From assembly GCA_964429805.1 (NCBI GenBank), contig CAYSDH010000003.1, positions 1-64,000 on the forward strand: DNA of 64,000 bases, read 5' to 3'. How positions within the stretch are numbered: position 1 is the first letter of the stretch; the number at the start of each line of letters is the position of its first letter. The translations under genes were made by a program, and so were the position numbers. The notes under the pieces were generated by a model. That model had not been told where the DNA came from. It was given only the letters and a program-made list of their open reading frames with translations, and made no database searches. Positions 28,301 to 33,845 of the stretch are shown piece after piece. This stretch comes from CAYSDH01 sp964429805 (GTDB lineage Bacteria > Bacteroidota > Bacteroidia > Flavobacteriales_D > JABDKJ01).

Positions 28301-28488
28301 TATGTTATTTCGTTTGGACCAGTTGGAGCTCCGACTGCCCATGAGGAATTAGTTCCTCCAGGCAACCATGCACCCGCACCAGCCTCGAAATCCTCCGAGT
28401 AAGGAAAGGTCGAGACCTGCCCGTAAACTGCATTCACGCTGCACCATAGGAACGCGAACGCCAAAAACTTAAGCGTAGCTTGTTTCAT
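19363..28488 (-). CDS. Giant T9SS-secreted multidomain surface protein (FN3, MAM-like, CUB-like modules)
   Basis: A 3041-residue protein with signal peptide 1-24. From the N-terminus it has: a MAM-like module (about 25-212), two FN3 domains, a second MAM-like module (about 396-585), FN3, two Cys-rich modules of unknown type, then alternating FN3 and three CUB-like modules ('KDFCGADQFTD', 'KDYCGGDIFTD', 'KDYCAGDLFTD') with a third MAM-like module, a fourth MAM-like module, and two pre-peptidase-C-like beta-sandwiches. It ends in a type A T9SS sorting domain ('VTIYPNPNAGDNFVLAL', then 'MYFVNVYLNDERIVKKITVE'). No catalytic motif was seen, so an adhesin or surface-layer role is likely (inference). 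It has its own terminator and a 306-bp divergent upstream region. Confidence 0.9.
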   Translation of the reverse strand: MKQATLKFLAFAFLWCSVNAVYGQVSTFPYSEDFEAGAGAWLPGGTNSSWAVGAPTGPNEITYAASGANAYVTGLSSTYNTNEDSYIQALFDFSTLTSPTISAAVFRSSENSWDGAQLQSSIDGGTTWTTIGAVGDIDYWYTDGAVNGLADGLGWTGRASTNNGSDGWEIARHDLTGLAGQSSVLLRFHFGSDGSVVWDGFGVDDIEVYDLVCDAPNTILTSNATAQGFDVDATDPVPSTAYDIEIITSGSQRTGVATAAGVTLPYTWTGGAVTTEYEVYLLGDCGSAWSGPSARITTLATCPDPSALAVSNVSTTSADIAWTVGGSETLWDIEVVTGGTAPTGVPTTEDITTNPYTIPGLSPSSQYDVYLRADCDGAAGTDESEWIGPVSFNTLCVAIAAPYCEDFSTATPNPSNAYIADFGNCWSSGPDNGPQWETELGTGGNTNSTNTGPFFDNTTFGTAGGAYMFLETSSGTAGSAAELYSPLIDLSGVTTPVMKFYTHMFGATTGSLDVEVDDGTGFVNVLNLSGQQTAAQADAWTLQEVDLCAYVGAAQIQIRFTATRGTSFTGDVSLDDFCIEDAGACPDVTTITTSMITDVSSEISWNTFPSCLSATYNVNITDGTTSTDFPGQTSPFSATGLTSGTQYFVVITPECGGGAQGSNFWTLNCDPALQCNYTLTLYDFSDGVSADGWDPANFVQITTGNQVATYTIDPGTYSPPSTATTVVNIGACPGEILSAEYFGTPADDGEVWTLSGPNGFSYSATPANQPRLDIVACPTCPPAFNDAVAEVCADGVTLTWENAAVYDSSQIVFTYGGFPFSFNEFSGIIDAAGTAAGEFTYSGAGWGPGTTVAYDLITYCSGGEASQISGSFTADNCNCADKCEYLVIVDDNNASGFDTGWPSSYVEVLLDGVSVGQVGASASMDADTFSVKTCPGSAIDFNFVDTDTWDEDVDITIESSAAGGAIYTNPPFANFNDNSTNLLSETSCPTCANPTAGNCESATTSSIEFSWIDNAGATNFNVEIVPQGTPPTGTATAALTDTFYVATGLTSNTCYDLYIQADCASGGGIGVSDYIGPMTCCTQKDFCGADQFTDPAGPSAAYVPGVNETTIICPDVAGDVVSVAFTEFAAEDRGTTTTCWDNLFIYDGNAVGVNEISPADLGLGPNTDGSGVGFCWDIANQSGTGDLNCQTIVASDASGCLTFDWVTDASGVDTGWIADVTCGPAPTCPAVVDLSNTNATSDGADISWTTTIAPDYNLELVDITAGGVPTGVATQTAVGAPPYTFTGLSPENTYCVYVQGDCGAGDVSAWSLCETCFTTLATCPPPTGIAAANVTDMTADVSWIDGGGAVLDHADLEWGPQGFVPGTGTLVSPATSPVSLSGLSAETCYDVYIQDICVVGSDSSLVTGPFTFCTTPTPPPAPVGVTCTTPPGTSAVVFSEDFDDLANWTSTNVGGNSWQIATGGTTSGSTGPSGPFSSTGYVYYEASGSVAADTAWLDSNPIDLSLAVDDAELSFFMHAFGANLDTAKFDVFITADAGATYTNVFAWTGQFQTAEDLLYVPVGINLAAYLGQTIQVRLRITDVPGFTGDLAVDEMRLEACGVFCPAPGALTCASSTTTDITISWTDNGSSNLFDIELVPFGGVPTGTPTTEDVVGTSHTETGLTANTSYSFYVRADCGGDLSDWVNVTCATSKDYCGGDIFTDPAGPTANYVPGVDETTVICPDNAGDVVYVTFSVFEAEDRNNAVTCWDNLFIYEGNTVGVNELSPADLGLGPNTDNSGQGFCWDSAANAGTGDLASAGAIISSDPTGCLTFDWVTDASVNAAGWEATVVCAPPPNCDAPSDFACGTSTTTSVDVSWTDVAANSVDYELEIGLAGFAATGTPTVTGVAGSTYSHTGLTPDTCYDLYVRANCGMTDGASIWVGPITCCTAKDYCAGDLFTDDGGVGAPYTSGVAETTVICPDNAGDIVYVNFSVFEAEDRNNQTTCWDNLFIYDGTTVGVNEISPADLGLGPNADGSGVGFCWDSASGGGTGDLASAGDILSSDPSGCLTFDWITDGSGNAAGWEATVVCAPPPSCYTIVSGECGATTNSSITFEMTDTTSNSVGYELEVVLAGTAPTGVATQTTTSTSETISGLMADTCYDIYYRNDCGLADGFSNWSGPVTCCTLCDPVGLSCQDLEAGLPACWSQSEADDFDWTLDQNGTTSGGTGPSDDHTLGAGGGGSYYYIETSGGVAGNQAILNAGVYDIAGVNIPGVDFWYHMAGATIGTLDVEVNDGSGAGWVNVFSLSGAQQAGINDPWLRAIVDVSPFVTTGSFQLRFIGERGTSFTGDIAIDDICFIDVPPPPANDSLCHAELIVPGLGKDCTSGTAGTLFQATQDDEASTPAISFQCGAVGAHSDVWYKMEIPAGGRVMVDFPVMPGANMFTELYAGPDKASMTYLDLSCDAVHPKVYPPAGAAVADMLTPGDSLWIRVWDAGNNDLGPFEICVNDPVPANNTCDNAMAIDFTQFNGSIGYELADLGCSFGGPACVGTADEMVWFSFVAQDANDIIQAGVHPALTPGFPTGFDAVIEVFDACAGTSLGCFNNYPADQLERVMVGGLVPGNTYYYSVHHFGGGTLADASFHTTHKTYADGKLRAPWCGATNVSLDDVIQSERDDVNELYIFAPVQVPAYGFEFSQGGTVLATVDNMAVDGFYLNLGNVAGLQYGQTYDVRVRHQVKLHVNGALGNHWSDYGPICTITLGAAPVTQVQSAFCTGASDYFLSENILADPLTGATSYRFTFDDGVNAPIVYTSNNYSVQLYQVPGLQYATTYSVTVEALLAGGYTTPGPACSINMKVKPENIGILASDCNGTYTAPSSDFILADNVLGAEFWEFRFTPLGGGAAFSVIHPNLSLTLDGSITQFTAGPVTYDVDVRVFAGGVFGDYSAVCPLTVIYTPPPAAPMGETGGSAIKLGNTTDVTIYPNPNAGDNFVLALGNMDTEVQKVVVEIVDLAGKTVHTEQFANSGSDANRIITFDEPLATGMYFVNVYLNDERIVKKITVE
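22260..22690 (-). repeat. CUB-like module repeat, copy 3
   Basis: The third of three homologous DNA segments inside the giant gene. It shares long stretches with the copies at about 22980-23405 and 24805-25240, for example the region coding 'NEISPADLGLGPN'. Boundaries are approximate. Confidence 0.7.
22980..23405 (-). repeat. CUB-like module repeat, copy 2
   Basis: The middle copy. The protein segment runs from 'KDYCGGDIFTD' to 'GWEATVVCAPPP'. Its end is identical in protein to that of copy 3. Confidence 0.7.
24805..25240 (-). repeat. CUB-like module repeat, copy 1
   Basis: The first copy in the protein ('KDFCGADQFTD' to 'GWIADVTCGPAP'), the most divergent of the three. It lies two FN3 domains and one MAM-like module before copy 2. 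Confidence 0.7.
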
Positions 28489-28794
28489 CTGTTATTGTTT
28501 TATAATTAGTAAACCGTTAATCTGTATTCTACTGAAAATTTTTCCCGACCTACTGAAAAAGGGCGGAAAACGCGTCCAATTTAGTAAATATTGCCTATCA
28601 GATGCAAATTTTCACCGATGGATTTTTTCTAAACCTTTAAAATTCTCATTCGTATCAGTCTCTATGGACCGTTTTAAATGTTATCAACACTGTCGTTATA
28701 GTGGATATAAATCTTCATTCATTTCCGAATGAATCCAGAATTTTTTATATTGCGTGGCCAAACTATAATTAATTACACAAGTCAATATTAACCG
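28489..28794. promoter_or_regulatory. Divergent AT-rich intergenic region between the giant gene and the GEVED cluster
   Basis: 306 bases with no gene. It must hold the promoters of both divergent units. A perfect 7-bp inverted repeat with 4-bp spacer (28717-28734, arms ATTCATT/AATGAAT) could be an operator. No clear TAnnTTTG was found near either start codon, unlike many other genes in the window. Confidence 0.5.
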
Positions 28795-29949
28795 ATGAAA
28801 GCAAAAAATACTAGTAATCGCAGGTGGTTGGGGGGTCTCCTGTGCGCAATGCTACTGTCGGGTTCTTTGAACTCCCAGTCAGTCGCAGTGACAAGTGCTG
28901 CACCTGTTCAGAAAGCACTGCTCGAAGCAACTTCGACCACTCAAGGTATATTATTACCCCGCATGACCGAAGGACAGAAACTCACTTTAAGTTCCTCACC
29001 ACCAAGTGGTACTCCGCTAGCCGAAGGAATGCTGGTCTATCAAACCGATGGTGCTGAAGGCTACCATTATTATGATGGAACAACTTGGGTGCCTGTGAGT
29101 AAAGTGTCACACGGAGCTGTAGAAATGCTTGTAGGCACTTCAAATACTGTGTTCGGAACAGGTTTTTCTGTTTCTCATCTTAGTACAGGCTTAGATGAAG
29201 TGACCTTTGATGCTCCGCAGGCTGCTATACCAGTTGTTATTACCAGTGGGTCTACCATTGTTGGTGTTCCTCCAGTTTTTCCAAATGACTATTGCACTAT
29301 GCAGTTGTCAAATTGTAATTCAACGAATATCAGTTATATAGACATTAATTATCCTGCCTCAGGTCCTGCTGTTTTTAAAACAGGTAACACGTTCTGTAAT
29401 CCTTCTCCAGGAAACAGCACGAGCTATTTAATGTCTGAACCAGAATGGCAAGACTGGCCTACACCAGGTGCTGGAGCGGTTTCATTTACTCCAGGCAGTA
29501 CATTTAGAGTAACATACCAAACTTCACAGTTTTCGACTAATTCGGTTTCTGCTTGGGCTGATTGGAATCATAGTGGATCCTATGAAATTGGTGAATTACT
29601 GTGGCAAGAGCCAGCCAGTACGAATTGGACTATTCCACGCACTCATAATATTACTGTTCCTGCATCAGCTTGTCATGGTACAACTTCCATACGTTTAGTC
29701 GTAAGAGATATTCCCAATCACAATTTCGCTTGTGACTTGGGCGACCCTTCTTCGGCTGGAGAAATTGAGACGATAGAAATTGTAGTAGGAAATTCGTTAA
29801 CGCCAGCATCTACATGTGTGTACCCTGAGCGTCAAACGGTTTGCAATCTTTCAGCTGTAAACAGCACGAAGTTCAATATACAGTGTACCGACCTGCAAGG
29901 GGACTTGACGAACTCGCTCTATCATTTCAAGATTATTGAAGCATTCTAA
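28795..29949 (+). CDS. Secreted GEVED-domain protein, paralogue 1
   Basis: A 384-residue protein with a signal peptide (about 1-30). Residues about 33-100 form the leader module of the cluster ('QGILLPRMTEGQKL', 'MLVYQTDGAEGYHYYDG'). A beta-sandwich part begins with 'GTGFSVSHLS'; then a GEVED-like domain starts at 'NDYCTMQLSNC' and includes 'SAWADWNHSGSYEIGE' and 'AGEIETIEI'. The C-terminal strand pair 'VCNLSAVNSTKFNIQCTDLQG' resembles the ends of paralogues 2-4. There is no T9SS sorting domain and no lipobox. This is the most divergent GEVED copy of the four. Function unknown. Confidence 0.75.
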   Translation: MKAKNTSNRRWLGGLLCAMLLSGSLNSQSVAVTSAAPVQKALLEATSTTQGILLPRMTEGQKLTLSSSPPSGTPLAEGMLVYQTDGAEGYHYYDGTTWVPVSKVSHGAVEMLVGTSNTVFGTGFSVSHLSTGLDEVTFDAPQAAIPVVITSGSTIVGVPPVFPNDYCTMQLSNCNSTNISYIDINYPASGPAVFKTGNTFCNPSPGNSTSYLMSEPEWQDWPTPGAGAVSFTPGSTFRVTYQTSQFSTNSVSAWADWNHSGSYEIGELLWQEPASTNWTIPRTHNITVPASACHGTTSIRLVVRDIPNHNFACDLGDPSSAGEIETIEIVVGNSLTPASTCVYPERQTVCNLSAVNSTKFNIQCTDLQGDLTNSLYHFKIIEAF

Positions 29950-29966
29950 AAAACTCCTTACGAAAG

Positions 29967-31253
29967 ATGAAAAATTTCATAACCATATTAGCGGTTGCAC
30001 TGACATGTCAGCTATCCGCACAGGTGGCCATAAACGAAACAGGCAATCCACCTGACCCAAGTGCAGTTTTAGACATCAACTCAACAGAAAGAGGCTTCTT
30101 GATGACTAAAGTAACTGAGGCACAGCGTAATGCTCTAGCAACAGGCACACCGCCACAAGTAGGCACCATGGTTTACCAGACTGATGGCGAACGTGGCTTC
30201 TACTATTACGATACTCCAGGATGGCAACTACTTAATGGAGGTTCTTCTGAAGAATTAAGAGGTTCTTTTACCATGGGAGCAGCACCTCTAGTTAACGGCA
30301 CCGGTTCGACATCTACTATGATTCCCGCAAATGGATGGAACATTTCATCTCCAGATGTAGGTAAAATGGTGGTCTCTCACCCAAGTCTTATGCCCTTTGG
30401 AGCGACTGCACCTAATGCAGAGCCAACCATCATTGTGACGGCTGATTATCAGCCTAATGGTGTCCCACCTCCTCCATCTGAATATTGTCCTAACGCATTT
30501 ACAGGTGACTGTGATAATGTAGGCGGTGACCATCAATATGTCACACGTGTCAATATTTTTGAACCTGCAGGATCGGTTGCGGGAAACACCTTTGCTGGTG
30601 TGCGAATAGGTCATTGCCCGACTGCGGCTAGTTGTAATGTTGGAACTACAGATTATCAAGCACACTTGTATGGTGCTACTGCTACTATATGTCCTGGCTT
30701 TGGTAGAATAGGTATTGGCGGTGATGGCTACCGTACAAATCCTTCTCAACAAACCGTCACAGCAGGAAGCAATTTCGACTTTTTCGTTTACGGAAATCAA
30801 ATTAATAATGCTGGTTTACCAAATGCGATGTCATTGACAGTATACATCGATTGGAATCAAGATGGCGATTTTGACGATGCCGATGAGACAGTTATTGCTA
30901 CCCCTTTAAAGACTTGGGCTTTCCCAAATCCTTCATTTGCCCCTGCGGCTAATCAGAATGTATATGAAGTAGATGTGCCTCTTACGGCTGCCTCTGGAAC
31001 GACCACTATGCGTGTGATTGCCTCACCATATCCAAATGGTAGTGCTGCTCCCTGTATATCTAGTACTTCTGGTTCTACAAGAGACTACCAGTTGAAAATT
31101 ACAAGTACAGTAGCTCCGGTATTTCCTGGGCAAAGTAGAGTGTGTAATGTGAAGCCAACATCTCCATATACCAACTCATTCCAAGTAGACTGTTTCACCT
31201 TGAGTGGTAATTTTGTCTATGATAAGATTAACGTAGTTGTTAAACCAAATTAA
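29967..31253 (+). CDS. Secreted GEVED-domain protein, paralogue 2
   Basis: A 428-residue protein 17 bases after paralogue 1, so probably cotranscribed. Signal peptide about 1-18 ('CQLSAQ'). Leader module: 'SAVLDINSTERGFLMTKVT' and 'TMVYQTDGERGFYYYD'. The GEVED domain includes 'SLTVYIDWNQDGDFDDADE', 'AASGTTTMRVIA' and 'TRDYQLKI'. The C-terminus 'RVCNVKPTSPYTNSFQVDC' matches the closing strands of the other copies. It is longer than its neighbours through extra loops before the GEVED core. No sorting domain. Confidence 0.78.
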   Translation: MKNFITILAVALTCQLSAQVAINETGNPPDPSAVLDINSTERGFLMTKVTEAQRNALATGTPPQVGTMVYQTDGERGFYYYDTPGWQLLNGGSSEELRGSFTMGAAPLVNGTGSTSTMIPANGWNISSPDVGKMVVSHPSLMPFGATAPNAEPTIIVTADYQPNGVPPPPSEYCPNAFTGDCDNVGGDHQYVTRVNIFEPAGSVAGNTFAGVRIGHCPTAASCNVGTTDYQAHLYGATATICPGFGRIGIGGDGYRTNPSQQTVTAGSNFDFFVYGNQINNAGLPNAMSLTVYIDWNQDGDFDDADETVIATPLKTWAFPNPSFAPAANQNVYEVDVPLTAASGTTTMRVIASPYPNGSAAPCISSTSGSTRDYQLKITSTVAPVFPGQSRVCNVKPTSPYTNSFQVDCFTLSGNFVYDKINVVVKPN

Positions 31254-31296
31254 TATCATGGGAAACTCAATTACTCCTCCTAAACCCATTGAACAG

Positions 31297-32439
31297 ATGA
31301 AGAAAACAGCATTGATATTGACTTTGGCCTTGTTTTTCGGAACTACAGCCTTTGCACAAGTGTTAGTTGGTGTAAACCCAGTAAGTCTGCCTGACCAAGA
31401 CGCCATGGTTAAAATGGAAGGTACATCAGGTGGTTTTACAATGCCGAGAATGACGCGAAATCAACGTTTGGCTATTCCTGCTCCTGTCAAGGGATTGACG
31501 GTGTATCAGACAAATGATCAGAAAGGTATTTACATCTTCAACGATCCGTCTTGGACCTTGATGAAAACACCTCGAAAGGAAGATGGTAAGATTAAAATCA
31601 ACATGGATACCGATACCTACCAAGGTATAATTGGAACTGGTTTTAATGCCGTGCAAGTAGGTGGTGCGGGTTCGAATGAAGTTCAAGTGAACTTCACTGC
31701 TCCATTTACCTCAACTCCGAACGTAATAATCTCGAGTGAGCCATTTCCGCCAATTCCTGCCATTGATGGAACCTACCTCTATTGTGGACCGATTCACAAT
31801 CAGAATTGTGTGCCCGCTTTCGCAGCAGATTACATTGATGACATAATATTGGAAAGTGCACCAGGTGGAGCTATAGTGCCTGCATTCGGATTCGCTAACA
31901 TCAACAGTAACTGTGATAATCTTCCAGCAAATTATGTAGACCACTTTGACAACCCAGCCTACCAAGCTACTGTTTACGGTACTTGTGGAGCGCCAGGCAG
32001 TTTCTTTAATGTTGGTATTCGTTCAAGTTTTGAGTGGAGTGATGACCTCTTCGTCATGATTGATTGGAATCAAGATGCAGATTTCTTTGACGCCAATGAG
32101 GTTGTGGTCGAAAAATATCTGGCTCCTGGAGAACCAGCTGACATTTTGTGGTTCGAATATGGTGTAACTGTTCCTCTTGATGCGAATAATGGAGTAACTG
32201 TGATGCGCTGTATGTCTATGTGGGCATCATCAATTCCAGAGCCTTGTGGAACGCATACATGGGGAGAAACAGAAGACTATCAGCTCACTGTGACTAATGC
32301 CTGTGGGCTTGCAGTCTCAGATGACAGAGGCTCAAACTGCTCGATTAACACTGTGTCAAACACTGGCTTTAGAGTGAGCTGCACCGATTTACAAGGTGTC
32401 GCGAAACCCGCGAGTTTTAGTTTCTACGCTACGGAGTAA
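31297..32439 (+). CDS. Secreted GEVED-domain protein, paralogue 3
   Basis: A 380-residue protein. ATG 31297 starts a clear signal peptide ('MKKTALILTLALFFG', ending 'AFAQ'); an in-frame ATG at 31258 would put 13 residues before it. Leader module: 'GGFTMPRMTRNQRLAI', 'LTVYQTNDQKGIYIF'. Then 'GTGFNAVQVGG' and 'TSTPNVIISSEPFP', a GEVED core with 'FVMIDWNQDADFFDANE' and 'WGETEDYQLTV', and the closing strands 'NTGFRVSCTDLQG' and 'PASFSFYATE'. Most similar to paralogue 4. No sorting domain. Confidence 0.78.
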   Translation: MKKTALILTLALFFGTTAFAQVLVGVNPVSLPDQDAMVKMEGTSGGFTMPRMTRNQRLAIPAPVKGLTVYQTNDQKGIYIFNDPSWTLMKTPRKEDGKIKINMDTDTYQGIIGTGFNAVQVGGAGSNEVQVNFTAPFTSTPNVIISSEPFPPIPAIDGTYLYCGPIHNQNCVPAFAADYIDDIILESAPGGAIVPAFGFANINSNCDNLPANYVDHFDNPAYQATVYGTCGAPGSFFNVGIRSSFEWSDDLFVMIDWNQDADFFDANEVVVEKYLAPGEPADILWFEYGVTVPLDANNGVTVMRCMSMWASSIPEPCGTHTWGETEDYQLTVTNACGLAVSDDRGSNCSINTVSNTGFRVSCTDLQGVAKPASFSFYATE

Positions 32440-32551
32440 TTTAACCCCGTGCTCTTTTAACATCTTGCCCTTTCACTTCACGTAAGATGTCCTAATTATT
32501 ACGCTCACTGATTAGACTTATATCTAAAGCAGTGACTATTTTCTTAATTGA

Positions 32552-32571
32552 TTTAGTGACAGTTCACTAAA
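32552..32571. promoter_or_regulatory. Perfect palindrome upstream of GEVED paralogue 4 (candidate operator)
   Basis: Arms TTTAGTGA and TCACTAAA around a 4-bp centre CAGT, 61 bases before the ATG. There is no T tract on either strand, so a terminator is unlikely. A nearby copy of the half-sequence AGTGAC occurs at 32531-32536. Confidence 0.4.
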
Positions 32572-32632
32572 CACTTGCACTGATGCGCTAATACTGCATC
32601 CCTTTCACATTGCAGGCCAAAAAACTGGTTAT

Positions 32633-33784
32633 ATGAAAGGAATTATATGCACTGTATTTGCAAGTATCTTTCTACTCTCTGTACATCAGCGCCTAGAGAG
32701 TCAAGTATTGATTTCAGACCTTGCTCCTGTTCCTGCCGACCCAAATGCCATGGTCAAACTTTCAGGAGACTCTGGTGGCTTTTTATATCCTAGACTGACT
32801 GAATTTCAACGTCTTAGTATAAACTCTCCGGCTGTTGGACTAACCGTCTATCAGTATAATGAACGAGTAGGCTATTATGTCTTTGTCTCTCCCGGGTGGG
32901 TCTATCATGCTCGCATTAGAAAGGAACATGGCACCATCAAAGTTGATGTCTCTAGTGCCTCTCCTAGTATTATCGCTACCAATGGAACTGGTTTTACTGT
33001 GACTCAATTAACTGGTCCACAGACCAATGTCTTTGATGTAGTCTTTGACAATTCTTTTGATAACACGCCAAATATTACTGTGAGTAGCGAACCATTTCCA
33101 ACCACAGAGATAACTATTGGAGATTACTGTGCCTCTACACACGGTGCCTTTTGCGATAATTTCTTCAATGCCGATTACATGGATGATGTCATCATTGAGA
33201 GTTTTCAAAATGGAAGTCAAAATATGGCTTCAAGTATGTATGACCTCGCAAGTAACTGCAATTTGCAAGTCGATAACTATGTGGACAACACCGCTGTGCC
33301 CGGCCTACAGCCCATCATTTACGGGCAATGTGGCCCCGGTGGAGCAGGCAACACGTACAATATGGCGCAACGATCAAGTTTTGAGTGGGGAGATGATATG
33401 TACGCCTACATAGATTGGAATCAAGATGCAGACTTTTATGACGCAAACGAAACAATCATGAATCAAGCTGCACCAACACCAAATGATTTACTCGTTGAAT
33501 TAACTGGTCTAGTAGTACCCGTAGATGCCGCCAATGGCATTACGTTTATGCGCTGTATCTCTCAGTTTACCATTTATGACGAAGATAGCTGCGGAGACAC
33601 CTTCTTTGGAGAAACCCAAGACTACCAGATTGAAGTGGTTGGGGCGTGTGGAAATCCTTCTCCAGATGACAGAGCATCTGTGTGTAGTATCAACCAAGTC
33701 TCTGCCAATGGGTTTAGAGTGTATTGCACCGATGTAAATGCGGTGCCAAAAGCGGCCAGCTTTAGCTTTTATGCTACAGAATAG
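32633..33784 (+). CDS. Secreted GEVED-domain protein, paralogue 4
   Basis: A 383-residue protein, 193 bases after paralogue 3, so it may have its own promoter; a perfect palindrome lies in this gap. Signal peptide about 1-24. Leader module: 'GGFLYPRLTEFQRLSI', 'LTVYQYNERVGYYVF'. Then 'GTGFTVTQLTGP' and 'NTPNITVSSEPFP', a GEVED core with 'YAYIDWNQDADFYDANE' and 'FGETQDYQIEV', and closing strands 'ANGFRVYCTDVNA' and 'AASFSFYATE'. No sorting domain or lipobox. Function unknown. Confidence 0.78.
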   Translation: MKGIICTVFASIFLLSVHQRLESQVLISDLAPVPADPNAMVKLSGDSGGFLYPRLTEFQRLSINSPAVGLTVYQYNERVGYYVFVSPGWVYHARIRKEHGTIKVDVSSASPSIIATNGTGFTVTQLTGPQTNVFDVVFDNSFDNTPNITVSSEPFPTTEITIGDYCASTHGAFCDNFFNADYMDDVIIESFQNGSQNMASSMYDLASNCNLQVDNYVDNTAVPGLQPIIYGQCGPGGAGNTYNMAQRSSFEWGDDMYAYIDWNQDADFYDANETIMNQAAPTPNDLLVELTGLVVPVDAANGITFMRCISQFTIYDEDSCGDTFFGETQDYQIEVVGACGNPSPDDRASVCSINQVSANGFRVYCTDVNAVPKAASFSFYATE

Positions 33785-33808
33785 AAAGCGGGTAATTCTT
33801 GGATGAGT

Positions 33809-33825
33809 CTGGGCCGCTAGCCCAG
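33809..33825. other. Small inverted repeat before the FG-GAP lipoprotein gene
   Basis: 6-bp arms CTGGGC/GCCCAG around CGCTA, 8 bases upstream of the -7 element. There is no T tract; it could be a weak terminator or a regulator site. Confidence 0.3.
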
Positions 33826-33833
33826 CTATTCCT

Positions 33834-33841
33834 TAAATTTG
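33834..33841 (+). promoter_or_regulatory. Start-abutting -7 element TAAATTTG
   Basis: A perfect TAnnTTTG, exactly 4 nt before the ATG at 33846. It predicts a leaderless mRNA for the FG-GAP/UnbV lipoprotein. Confidence 0.6.
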
Positions 33842-33845
33842 ACCT

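Noticed and set aside
32440..32632. 7-bp repeat ACATCTT/AAGATGT near 32460-32490 as a terminator of paralogue 3
   Set aside because: The loop is 17 bases and no T tract follows; too weak to call.
28795..33784. GEVED cluster as a prophage tail-fibre region, because of the tail-fibre-like leader module
   Set aside because: No phage structural, lysis or integrase gene is nearby and all four proteins have Sec signal peptides.
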